Shown: positions 53,053-60,916 of the stretch, piece by piece
How positions within the stretch are numbered: the stretch's first letter is position 1
How the letters are laid out: every line of letters starts with the position of its first letter
DNA from: Mycolicibacterium aromaticivorans JS19b1 = JCM 16368
GTDB taxonomy: Bacteria; Actinomycetota; Actinomycetes; Mycobacteriales; Mycobacteriaceae
Assembly (NCBI RefSeq): GCF_000559085.1
Contig: NZ_JALN02000002.1
Span: 186,001-250,000, forward strand
DNA: 64,000 nt
Direction of reading: 5' to 3'
The notes under the pieces: model-generated
What the model was told of the DNA's origin: nothing
What the model saw: only the letters and a program-made list of their open reading frames with translations
Database searches by the model: none
Position numbers and translations under genes: made by a program

Positions 53053-53394
53053 GTGATGACACTGCCTGACCTTGATGTCGCACGCGTGCAACGATGGTGC
53101 GCCGCAAGAGTTCTCGACGAGGCGCGCCACGAAGTACGCGTTGAATGCGACATTGCCACCAGGCATTTGACCATCACCGAGCACCGCCCGCCCTGGCGTG
53201 AAGACCTCGGCCCGGACTGGATCAGCTTCCCGATCGCCCGCCTGCGCTACACCGCCACCACCAAAATCTGGACCCTCTACTGGCGTGACCGCAACCAGCG
53301 ATTCCACCGCTACGACCTACTCGACCCCTCGACCCACGTCCAGGACCTGCTCACCGAGATCGACAAAGACCCCACCGGCATCTTCTGGGGCTAA
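53053..53394 (+). CDS. DUF3024 protein
   Basis: 113 residues from a GTG with an ATG one codon later. DUF3024 signature: VRVECDIATRHLTITEHRPP, WREDLGPDW, ARLRYTATTKIWTLYWRDR, FHRYDLLDPSTHVQDLL and DPTGIFWG. Single-domain family of unknown function, almost always paired with the zinc-ribbon protein encoded just upstream. Confidence 0.82.
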   Translation: MMTLPDLDVARVQRWCAARVLDEARHEVRVECDIATRHLTITEHRPPWREDLGPDWISFPIARLRYTATTKIWTLYWRDRNQRFHRYDLLDPSTHVQDLLTEIDKDPTGIFWG

Positions 53395-53762
53395 CAGCCA
53401 CCCTCGCACATTCCGAGCCCACCACCTGGGGCCAAATCCGACCGCGTCATGCCGGGGCCATTTCAGGTTGACATTGCCAGGAACCATTTCCGGCAGAAAT
53501 ACGACCCGTCTTGATACCGTCGATATCCAGTGCGCAGTTAGTATGTCGCACTGCAGCATACTTCAATCCAGAGCATCTGTCCGGTCTCAATGAAGTTGTC
53601 ATTTTTCGCATTGAAGTTGTCCTTTTGCGGATTGCGGCCGGTTGTCTCAGTGTTGGGTTTCACCGCCCAGCCATGGTCGCAGTACGCAACCTAGTGTTTG
53701 CGACCACCGCGAAAGTTGGCGGTGCCGCAACGGCGTCAGTCTTGATCCGTCGCCGATATCGC
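53395..53762. other. Spacer with a 21-bp tandem repeat
   Basis: About 370 bases without a gene. Contains the repeat at 53591-53630 and otherwise nothing recognised. Confidence 0.4.
53591..53630. repeat. 21-bp direct repeat (TGAAGTTGTC-type)
   Basis: TGAAGTTGTCATTTTTCGCAT at 53591 is followed after 21 bases by TGAAGTTGTCCTTTTGCGG. Such repeats occur at transposon ends or as protein binding sites. Its owner is not visible. Confidence 0.6.
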
Positions 53763-53981
53763 CTATGGTGCAGGAAGTTTCGCCACTGTCAGCAAGACCG
53801 TGGATGTCTCGATGGCTTCGAGTGCATGGCGTGAACCGGGCACGATGATCAGATCGCCGGGCGATCCTTCCCAGGCGTCGCTGCCAGCGGTGAGCCGGAC
53901 GCGTCCGTGCAGAACTTGGAGGGTCGCTTCGCCGGGATTCTCGTGCTCGTCGAGCGTCTGACCCGCCATGAGCGCGATCAA
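53763..53981 (-). pseudogene. Cupin-domain protein, N-terminally truncated copy
   Basis: 72 residues (TTG start) clearly paralogous to the cupin at 33954: LDEHENPGEATLQVLHGRVR, PGDLIIVPGSRHALEA and LLTVAKLPAP. Upstream codons (KHVLRQTLIALM) still match the other copy but no start is found in frame; a ribosome binding site (AAGGAGAACAGAAATC) with an ATG lies in another frame 35 bases upstream, so a frameshift has probably separated start and body. Confidence 0.6.
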
Positions 53982-54156
53982 CGTTTGACGCAGAACGTGC
54001 TTCGTCTGAGCTGGATCATGATTTCTGTTCTCCTTCGTTGTTCGTCGAATCCACGCGGCGAATGCGAGCGCGAGATGCCAGGCCAGCTACTCTCGGCCCA
54101 CCCGACGCTCCGCCACTCAGGTCCACGAACTCGACTTGCTCGGGCCATGAGATGTC

Positions 54157-54558
54157 TCACCGTGTCGTTGGGCGGCGCAAGGGGGCCGTGTTGCGCCGGA
54201 AAGTCATGAGCGTGCGAGCGCTGCCAGGGCGCTTATGCAGAAGGAATCGCGCTGTCGTGGGCTCCAATCCAGCCGCTCTGTGCAGAGTGCTGCTCAGGAG
54301 CGGGTCGGGGCACCGCTGCGCAATGGACACCCACCCCTGGGGCAGACCGTCTGGCTGCGATGGGGATACGGCCAGCACCTCGCGGACAGCGACAAGGTCG
54401 GCGAACTCGGCGTTGTCGTGCGCTGTTGTCAGCAGAATCGCGGCCAGTGGAGAGACCGAATAGGACTGCCAGAAGTCGGCACCACCGGCGCCGGTCTGGG
54501 CGTCGAGCAGCCGCTGCGCGGCAGTGAGGGCTTCTGTGGCCGTGTGGATTTCGATCAT
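54157..54558 (-). CDS. Conjugation-operon protein of unknown function
   Basis: 133 residues from the ATG at 54558. Contains ATEALTAAQRLLDAQTGAGG, ADFWQSYSVSPLAAILLTTA and a basic C-terminus (HKRPGSARTLMTFRRN). The central segment resembles the helical insertion of the coupling ATPase at 55507 (GIWESNTEGPLAAMLFAASL), so it may be a domain split off from such a protein. Last gene of the minus-strand operon. Confidence 0.5.
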   Translation of the reverse strand: MIEIHTATEALTAAQRLLDAQTGAGGADFWQSYSVSPLAAILLTTAHDNAEFADLVAVREVLAVSPSQPDGLPQGWVSIAQRCPDPLLSSTLHRAAGLEPTTARFLLHKRPGSARTLMTFRRNTAPLRRPTTR

Positions 54559-54578
54559 GGCGGGGTGAGCCCTTTCGT

Positions 54579-54755
54579 CTACGGTGCAAACTGTGAGGAC
54601 GCTGACCCGGCGCCGGGCCCAGGCCCGGAAGGGAACGACGAAAGCATGTCGGTGGTCATGGCGAACACCCCGCCGATTACCTGCCCGACCATCCAAACCA
54701 GGACAGCCATCGCGACGAGGAGCCCACTGAGCCACGGGCCACGCCGGGGCTTCAC
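54579..54755 (-). CDS. Small membrane protein of the conjugation operon
   Basis: 58 residues from a GTG that overlaps the stop of the winged-helix gene (GTGA). One membrane helix (LLVAMAVLVWMVGQVIGGVF) after a basic N-terminus, then a Gly/Pro-rich tail. Position in an unbroken chain of overlapping genes supports it as a real gene. Function unknown, probably part of the transfer apparatus. Confidence 0.6.
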   Translation of the reverse strand: MKPRRGPWLSGLLVAMAVLVWMVGQVIGGVFAMTTDMLSSFPSGPGPGAGSASSQFAP

Positions 54756-55510
54756 CAGTCACCGGCCGTGGGCGTAGGAACGGTTGCGCCCGTGCAGGAC
54801 GACCAAGGAAACAGGGCCAACACCAGCATCCAGCCGACATCGGCGAACTGGCGATCGTCCAGCCGGGATACCGAGCGCAGACTCTCATGCAGCTGCTCGT
54901 CGTGCGTGATGTCGCGAGCGGCGCGCGCCCATCGCTCCCGGTGAGCCAGGGCCCTGATAATCCAGTCCACCCGGCTACTGACATCAGCTCGGCGTGCGGT
55001 GTAGAGCCAGCCTGCCAGTGGTGCGCTCGCCAGCGGCTTCCAGCGCTGCCAGGCGCCGCTTTCCCAGGGGTCCAGGAGGACCTCGGCCACGTCGCGTGCC
55101 TGCGCCGGAGTTTCGATCCGGGCGATGCGATCCTCGAGTGTCGGAGCGGTCAGGGCCGCGGCGGCGCGCGGCGGTGCGGGGGTGCAGTGCATGGTGTCTG
55201 ACCTCGTTGTGTCGATGGCTGCCGGTGGTGGGCCCAGCTCCCACACCGGCCGGGTGCCCACGGATTTGGCGCGCCGATACACCAGTCCTTTGCGTTCCAG
55301 TGCGACCAGCACGGCGTAGACGCGCTCGATAACGACGGGTTGACAGCCGGGCCGGTCAAGAGCAGCCCGCAGCTCCGTCGTCGTCGACGGGCCGGTCTGG
55401 CGGGCGAGCTCGTCGAGAACCCGCGCCTGCAGCGTCGGCGTTGCAGCCGGCCTGATGCCAAGGGCGTGTTTCGTGTCCGGTTGGGTGCTCAGCAGCGCCG
55501 GGGAGGTCAT
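54752..55510 (-). CDS. Winged-helix conjugation protein with C-terminal helical domain
   Basis: 252 residues from the ATG at 55510, which overlaps the coupling-ATPase stop. N-terminal winged helix: LQARVLDELARQTGPSTTTE, RAALDRPG and VYAVLVALERKGLVYRRA. The C-terminal half is helical with Trp-rich segments (DPWESGAWQRWKPLA) and ends in a hydrophobic stretch (DVGWMLVLALFPW). Genes of this order occur in actinobacterial transfer modules; the role is not known, possibly regulation of the operon. Confidence 0.55.
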   Translation of the reverse strand: MTSPALLSTQPDTKHALGIRPAATPTLQARVLDELARQTGPSTTTELRAALDRPGCQPVVIERVYAVLVALERKGLVYRRAKSVGTRPVWELGPPPAAIDTTRSDTMHCTPAPPRAAAALTAPTLEDRIARIETPAQARDVAEVLLDPWESGAWQRWKPLASAPLAGWLYTARRADVSSRVDWIIRALAHRERWARAARDITHDEQLHESLRSVSRLDDRQFADVGWMLVLALFPWSSCTGATVPTPTAGDW

Positions 55511-56934
55511 CGGCTCCTCCGAGTCGACTCCATCGCTTTCTGGTGACGCACCGCCAGGCGCTCCCACACTGACTGTCGCCCCGCGGTGCTTGCGCGGCCG
55601 CGACCGTAGCGGGCGGCGATGAGCTTCTGGACTTCTGCGTCGTACAGGGGAATGAATTCCGACCAGTCGAGAAGTTCAGTTTCGACCCCCGGCGTTCCTC
55701 TGACGAGCAGGCGTCCCTTGTCCTTGTTGGCGGGCAGCAGCCTTCGGTAATCGAGGGTGCTATCGGTATGCGACGACAGTGTTTTGGACCCTGTTGCCTG
55801 ATCGAAGGACTCCGTGCGACGGGTGGTCTGCAAGCTCCACTCCTCAGCGCGGCGCAGCATCTCCATTTCTGGAGCACCGAACAAGATCAGCGCAGCCGGA
55901 AAGATGTCACGCAGTTCGTTGGCATAGGCGCTGCCGTAGACGGTGTCGAACTGACTCGATGCCTGCACCGCCAGAAGGAGATTCACACCGAGGCCGCGGC
56001 CCTCTCCTACGTGCCGCCGCAGGGCCGGCATCGGGGCGACGTTGGCAGCCTCGTCGATGACGACGAGTAATCGATGCATCATTTCCTTGCGTGCGGTCTT
56101 GGCGCGCCACAGCTTCACCAGGTTCTCCAGCAGGGTGACTGCGGCCCCGGCGATTGCACCCTCCGGGGAAGACAGCACGTACAGCGTCGCGTCAGGATCG
56201 TCGAGGAAATCCGCGCTGAACGCGTCGGGCTGATTGCCGCGGAGTGACAGTCGCATCCACGGCATGACCGCTTTGCGCATCGTCAGAGCGATACTGTCGC
56301 GCTGTTTGGGATCCATGTTCAGGGTGCGGCGTAGCGCGTTGTAGAACAGCGGAAACTCCTGCACCGCAACAGCTGCCATCTGCCAACCAGGCTCGACGGG
56401 CAGTTTCTCGTCTTCCCACTCCATGTTGTCGACAGCGAGCAGAACCCAGTCCATTCCCTGGCCATTGAGAGATGCCGCGAACAGCATCGCCGCCAGCGGA
56501 CCCTCGGTGTTGGACTCCCAGATACCGGCATCAGAGACAGAATCGGCACCCGAGCCCATGCCGACGGCCGACATCTGCATCATCGTGTTGGCCGCTGTCA
56601 CCGCCTGATCAGGGGTGGTGATCATCTTGGTGGGGTCAAACGACATCGACGTCACGCCGGGATAGGTGGCGTCATAGTCCGGTCGCAGGTCGATCAGCGC
56701 GGACGGTCCGTAACGACGTTGTGCCACAAGCTGAAACAGGTCGTCTTTGGAACTGACAACCACGGCCGGGCCACCCCACAAGACGGCCGCCGGGGCGAGC
56801 ACGCTGCGGGTCTTGCCGGTGCCGGTGGGGGCGGAGACCAGCACCATCGGCCCGGATTCGGCGACCTTGCGTTGGCCGGTGGCCGGCTCGCGCACGAAAC
56901 CGCAGAACGGGGTGGGTGGCGGCTTGTAGGTCAT
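55507..56934 (-). CDS. Type IV coupling ATPase (VirD4/TraG/TcpA-like)
   Basis: 475 residues from the ATG at 56934, overlapping the previous stop. Walker A APTGTGKTRSVLAPA near residue 33, Walker B LLVVIDEAANVAP near residue 290, and VQASSQFDTVYG and GAPEMEMLRRAEEW in the second half, as in conjugative coupling proteins. It lacks N-terminal membrane helices, which may be supplied by the membrane protein encoded just upstream. It should feed DNA to the transfer channel made by the VirB4-like operon. Confidence 0.85.
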   Translation of the reverse strand: MTYKPPPTPFCGFVREPATGQRKVAESGPMVLVSAPTGTGKTRSVLAPAAVLWGGPAVVVSSKDDLFQLVAQRRYGPSALIDLRPDYDATYPGVTSMSFDPTKMITTPDQAVTAANTMMQMSAVGMGSGADSVSDAGIWESNTEGPLAAMLFAASLNGQGMDWVLLAVDNMEWEDEKLPVEPGWQMAAVAVQEFPLFYNALRRTLNMDPKQRDSIALTMRKAVMPWMRLSLRGNQPDAFSADFLDDPDATLYVLSSPEGAIAGAAVTLLENLVKLWRAKTARKEMMHRLLVVIDEAANVAPMPALRRHVGEGRGLGVNLLLAVQASSQFDTVYGSAYANELRDIFPAALILFGAPEMEMLRRAEEWSLQTTRRTESFDQATGSKTLSSHTDSTLDYRRLLPANKDKGRLLVRGTPGVETELLDWSEFIPLYDAEVQKLIAARYGRGRASTAGRQSVWERLAVRHQKAMESTRRSR

Positions 56935-57605
56935 CGGTTCTTCCTCTCGTTGTGTTCCCGCGCGATCGGGGTCCGTTCGCCGACATCGGGGGTGGGGTAA
57001 ATGCCGAAGATCCCGGGTGCGGTCAGATCGTCGGGCTGCAGGCCGAAGTCGACGCTTTCGGTGGCCGCCGGCGGCCGCATCGGCCACCAGTCGCGTGACC
57101 CGTCCACAGCGAGCCAGCCTTCGAGAATCCCGTAGACACCTGCCGCAAGCGCGGTGGCCGGTAACTGGCCGAGCACCCACGGCAGCAGCACCGTCTGAGC
57201 GAGCGTGGTGTCCGGGTAGTACAACAAGACCATGGGCAGTCCGGTAACCACCGCCGCCCACATGAAGGCCGCAATCGGGTAGGACCGCAGGGTGTGTGGG
57301 ATTAGCTGTATGAAGCCCTTATAGACCGCGCGGCCGGCGGGCCAGCCGATCGGCGCTAGCACCGCGGCGACCACAGCAATGGCGAAATCCAACGCCGCAT
57401 ACGGCGTCTTATTAGGCCGCATCCACAGCGGATGAATAACGTTATCGTCGGCAGGATCAACCCGCGCACCGGTCAATATTTCCGCGCGGATGCGAATTTG
57501 TTGGGCTAGAAGTTCAGCCCGCCGTTTTTGAAATATGAACGTGTGCTGATGCAGCGCGATCCACCTGCGGCGGACCTCGTCAAAACGATCAACCGGCGCT
57601 GACAT
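56931..57605 (-). CDS. Membrane protein of the conjugation operon
   Basis: 224 residues from the ATG at 57605, overlapping the regulator gene by 17 bases. A charged N-terminal helix (RRRWIALHQHTFIFQKRR), then three or four membrane helices (residues ~67-90, 110-145, 145-170) and a soluble C-terminus. The stop overlaps the coupling-ATPase start. Likely the membrane anchor for that ATPase; inferred from context. Confidence 0.65.
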   Translation of the reverse strand: MSAPVDRFDEVRRRWIALHQHTFIFQKRRAELLAQQIRIRAEILTGARVDPADDNVIHPLWMRPNKTPYAALDFAIAVVAAVLAPIGWPAGRAVYKGFIQLIPHTLRSYPIAAFMWAAVVTGLPMVLLYYPDTTLAQTVLLPWVLGQLPATALAAGVYGILEGWLAVDGSRDWWPMRPPAATESVDFGLQPDDLTAPGIFGIYPTPDVGERTPIAREHNERKNR

Positions 57606-58044
57606 CGAAGACCTCCGCACCGGTGTGCTCCGCTCCAGCATAGAAGCGCTCCAGCCCTTGAGCGACGCCCAAAAGAAACTCGCGCAACTCTTTCGCCGTG
57701 CGCGTGACACCCAGTGATTCACCGCGCGCTAACTCTCGGTCGATCCGCGCGGCGATGGTCGCGACCTCCTGCGTTATCGAGATCGACGGGGCGCCACCCT
57801 CTAAGGCGCGGTGCGCCGACCCGGCCTGCCAACCCAGCGCCAACTCCAGGCGCGCCAAGGTGCGCTCGGTCGGTCGCCGGCCCCCGGCCAGCGTCTTGTA
57901 CACCGTGGACGGTGACGGGCCACCCTGGGCGGCCAGCTCTTCACGGGACCAGCGCAGCTGCGCCAAACGCTGCGTGAGAAAAAACAGCAGGCGCTCGGGT
58001 CCATCGGTCGGTATTGCACTCACAACGCTGACGCTAACAATCAC
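57589..58044 (-). CDS. XRE-family regulator of the conjugation operon
   Basis: 151 residues (start at 58044 or the GTG at 58023). Helix-turn-helix LRWSREELAAQGGPSPSTVY, KTLAGGRRPTERTLARLELA. The C-terminal part (ATIAARIDRELARGESLGV) is helical. First gene of the minus-strand transfer operon and divergent from the plus-strand transfer operon, so it likely controls both from the short spacer. Confidence 0.8.
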   Translation of the reverse strand: MIVSVSVVSAIPTDGPERLLFFLTQRLAQLRWSREELAAQGGPSPSTVYKTLAGGRRPTERTLARLELALGWQAGSAHRALEGGAPSISITQEVATIAARIDRELARGESLGVTRTAKELREFLLGVAQGLERFYAGAEHTGAEVFDVSAG

Positions 58045-58123
58045 CGAAACCTTTTAGCTATGGACCTAGAGAACGAGTATTTGACGCCCTTACGCTCAGA
58101 ATCAGTACCGCAAAGGAGTCCCC

Positions 58124-58279
58124 ATGATCAGCAATTCGGCGAGGCGAACCGCCGCGTCCGCCACGATGACGACCCCGATGTCCGCCGGTTGGTGGCCCAC
58201 ACACCGTCATGTTTGCTACACGCGCAGCGCTGTTGCGCTGTGCGCGGTGCGGCCCGGCTGCGCGGCGGTGGTGTCGTGA
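58124..58279 (+). CDS. 51-residue ORF coupled to the plus-strand transfer operon
   Basis: ATG with a strong AAAGGAGTCCCC site. The product contains four Cys (VCYTRS, LCAVRPGC) and no known motif. Its TGA overlaps the GTG start of the next gene. The site is far better than that of the next gene, so this frame probably drives its translation. Confidence 0.5.
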   Translation: MISNSARRTAASATMTTPMSAGWWPTHRHVCYTRSAVALCAVRPGCAAVVS

Positions 58280-59592
58280 CGACCAGCCCCGCGGGCCGCT
58301 ACAGCAGCACCGAGCACTTCCTGGCCCACATCGACGAAGCCGAATACGCACCGGCGCCCGCCGACGAGGAGGCTTTCGAGCCGTTCGAGGTCGATGAACA
58401 CCCAGAAGCCGACCGTGAGCCGGACTCCGAGATGCCGGCGGCACCCCGTACCGCGGTAGCGCCCTGGGCTGACTCTGAACCCGACCGCGCCGAGTTCGGC
58501 GAACCGGGTGAGCCTGCGTGGTCGACCAGCGACCGTGGCGACCACGCGACCCCAGAAGATGAGCAGTACGACCGCGATGAACCGGAGATGGACTACGCGC
58601 ACGGTGACGGTTACGGCCCCGACGCCGCCTACCCCGGCGGCGGCTGCGACGACGATCCCGAGTACGGCGGTGATTACGGACCCATCGACGCCGATGGGCA
58701 CCCGACCGCCGACCTAACCCCCTTCGGCGGCGAGGAACCAGGCGACGGAGACGACGAAACGCCCTCGACCCCACCGCGATTCAGCAAGCCGGTGGTAATC
58801 GGCTTCCTCGGCGCCGTCGGCGTGGTCACGATCGGCGTGGCAGCCGCGATGGTCGGCATGCAATCAAGCTCAATCGAGCCGAGTCCCTCGGCCGCACCGG
58901 CATCCTCCGTCAGCGCCGTGCCCGCTCCGCCGCCACCACCGGCGGCGGCACCGATCAACGACCCGTCTCAAGACGTGCTGATTCCGTTCCAGGCGTCCTC
59001 ACCCTGCCCGCAGGCCGGCTCCGGTTCGGCGCAGAACGTGGCCAGCGACGATCCCACGAGGGCGTGGGTGTGCATGCGCGACTCCGACGGCCAGGTCATG
59101 ACCCTCGATCTCGGGAAGCCGATGAAGGTCACCGCCATCGAACTCACCCCAGGGTGGGTTGGCACCGACGCCAGCGGCGCCGATCAGTGGATGCAACACC
59201 GCGTGGTCACCCGTGTGCAATGGATTCTCATCAACGGCGCCGACCGCACCGTGGTCACCCAGGACACCAAGAACGCCCACGGTCCTGTTCCGCAGGCGAT
59301 GCCGTCCAACGGCCCCGACCAAGGCGTGCTGGCCTCCCAAATCCAAATGGTGATCCTGCAGACGTCGCGCCCCCCGGCCGACAGCCCCGTCGCGGGCACC
59401 CCCACGCCGGGGGCGGACCCGTCCAACGGCGGCGGCATCCTGCCCGGCATCCTCGGCGCCCCACTCGGCGGCGAGCCCAGCACCGCGCCGAGTCAAGACC
59501 CCAACTTCGGCACCCCCGAAACCGGCTCCGATCCGGTCGACAACACCGTCGCGATCTCCTCGATCACGATCCACGGCCACCCCCCACTGTGA
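58276..59592 (+). CDS. Large conjugation protein: acidic N-terminus, membrane anchor, discoidin-like C-terminus
   Basis: 438 residues from the GTG at 58276. About 170 residues of acidic, Glu/Asp/Pro-rich disordered sequence come first, then one membrane helix (VVIGFLGAVGVVTIGVAAAM), a Pro/Ala linker and an outer domain with QAGSGSAQNVASDDPTRAWV and MKVTAIELTPGWVG, which looks like a discoidin/F5-8-type beta sandwich. The C-terminus is a Pro/Gly-rich tail. No named family; its place suggests a role in mating-cell contact. Confidence 0.6.
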   Translation: MTTSPAGRYSSTEHFLAHIDEAEYAPAPADEEAFEPFEVDEHPEADREPDSEMPAAPRTAVAPWADSEPDRAEFGEPGEPAWSTSDRGDHATPEDEQYDRDEPEMDYAHGDGYGPDAAYPGGGCDDDPEYGGDYGPIDADGHPTADLTPFGGEEPGDGDDETPSTPPRFSKPVVIGFLGAVGVVTIGVAAAMVGMQSSSIEPSPSAAPASSVSAVPAPPPPPAAAPINDPSQDVLIPFQASSPCPQAGSGSAQNVASDDPTRAWVCMRDSDGQVMTLDLGKPMKVTAIELTPGWVGTDASGADQWMQHRVVTRVQWILINGADRTVVTQDTKNAHGPVPQAMPSNGPDQGVLASQIQMVILQTSRPPADSPVAGTPTPGADPSNGGGILPGILGAPLGGEPSTAPSQDPNFGTPETGSDPVDNTVAISSITIHGHPPL

Positions 59593-59609
59593 GAAAGGCC
59601 CACGACACC

Positions 59610-60593
59610 ATGTCCTCGTCCACACCCGCGCTGCTGACCAACACCTGGCGCCGCCGCCTCGACAGCGGCGGCTCAGCAGTCCGAAACGTCCTCGCTGTCA
59701 TCGCTTTTGCCGCATGCACCATCGTCGCAATCAACACCATCTGGGGCTGGCTCACCGACGAACCGATCGACATCGACGGCCCGGCCCGCGCGGCGGTCAA
59801 CCGCACCGACTACATCGGCGGATACGCGGTCAACTGCGTACGCCTGCTGCTCACCGTCACCGAAGCGCAACGCTCAGCGCTGAACACCTGCTGGGCACCC
59901 GACGACCTGCGCTCCCTACCCACCACCCCACCGGTCGTCGTCGACTCCACGACCATCGCCAAGATCGTGCGGACCGCCGCCTACGACGGCGTCGAACAAT
60001 GGCAAGTCGTCGTGCGGGTCAACCAACGCGCCTACACCAGCGCCACCCCCGAAACCACACTGCGCCAAATCAACGTGCTCATCAGCAGCTACGGCCTGCG
60101 CGCCTCTGGACTACTGGCCACCATCAACGACACCGGCAGCGGCGCCACCCTGCCGCTGAACTACTCGGCCTCCCTGCCCGTCGGTGCACCCGACGACAAG
60201 GGCCGCAACCGCCCCACCGGAAATCCCGTCTCCGACACCGTGACCGGCTTCCTCAACAGCTACCTCACCCCGGTCGGTGGGCTGGAACGCTACGTCAGCA
60301 CCGACTCGGGCATCACCGCCGTCAACACCAGTCAGCGGGCACTGATGACCGCACTTGTGGCCACCCGCATGGTCGACGCCGGGCAGCAGCCCCCCGACGG
60401 CACCACCGTCCAGGTGCTGGCCACCGTCAACGAGCTGACCAACCGATACGCGCCGCAGACCGAGCAATACCCGCTGACCCTGACGCTGCGCTCGGGCAGC
60501 TGGACGATCACCCGCATCGATCCCGGCCCCCTGCTCAACGGGGACGCACAACTGACTCCCGTGGCACCTAGCCCCGGCCAACCCGCCCGATAA
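59610..60593 (+). CDS. TcpC/VirB8-like conjugation protein
   Basis: 327 residues from the ATG at 59610. N-terminal membrane helix (VLAVIAFAACTIVAINTIWG), then two NTF2-like domains (residues ~60-190 and 200-310), ending GSWTITRIDPGPLLN. The layout equals TcpC of Gram-positive conjugation systems, a VirB8 relative that assembles the channel. Follows the previous gene by 17 bases. Confidence 0.75.
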   Translation: MSSSTPALLTNTWRRRLDSGGSAVRNVLAVIAFAACTIVAINTIWGWLTDEPIDIDGPARAAVNRTDYIGGYAVNCVRLLLTVTEAQRSALNTCWAPDDLRSLPTTPPVVVDSTTIAKIVRTAAYDGVEQWQVVVRVNQRAYTSATPETTLRQINVLISSYGLRASGLLATINDTGSGATLPLNYSASLPVGAPDDKGRNRPTGNPVSDTVTGFLNSYLTPVGGLERYVSTDSGITAVNTSQRALMTALVATRMVDAGQQPPDGTTVQVLATVNELTNRYAPQTEQYPLTLTLRSGSWTITRIDPGPLLNGDAQLTPVAPSPGQPAR

Positions 60594-60617
60594 CCCACCG
60601 CAGAAAAGGAATCCATC

Positions 60618-60914
60618 ATGACCGCAATCACCGAGGCCACCGCCGACACCCGCATCCTGGCGATCGCCGACCTCGTCCAAGGCAGCCAAGGCCTCTACAC
60701 CATGGGCGTGGCCATCCTGGCCATCCTGTTCCTCATCGCCGGCGGCGCGCGGGGCCTGGCCGCCTTCGGTGGTGGTCGCATCGGCTCAGCGATCGGCTGG
60801 GTTGCCGCCGGCATCATCTGCGCCGTCGTCATCGGCAGCGCCTACGCCATCTACGTCTCCACCAAGCAGACCGTCGACCGGCACACCGGCGTCACTTCCG
60901 GACAGTTCGGCTGA
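60618..60914 (+). CDS. Small two-helix conjugation membrane protein
   Basis: 98 residues with AGAAAAGGAATCC ahead. Two helices (residues ~28-46 and 58-78), a Gly-rich turn between (GGARGLAAFGGGRIG). VirB2/pilin-like or TrbC-like proteins of this size occur before VirB4 genes in several systems, and it ends 2 bases before the VirB4-like start. Confidence 0.7.
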   Translation: MTAITEATADTRILAIADLVQGSQGLYTMGVAILAILFLIAGGARGLAAFGGGRIGSAIGWVAAGIICAVVIGSAYAIYVSTKQTVDRHTGVTSGQFG

Positions 60915-60916
60915 CC

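Noticed and set aside
52312..53307. Minus-strand frame of 331 codons
   Set aside because: It covers the zinc-ribbon protein and DUF3024 genes, which have recognisable motifs on the plus strand.
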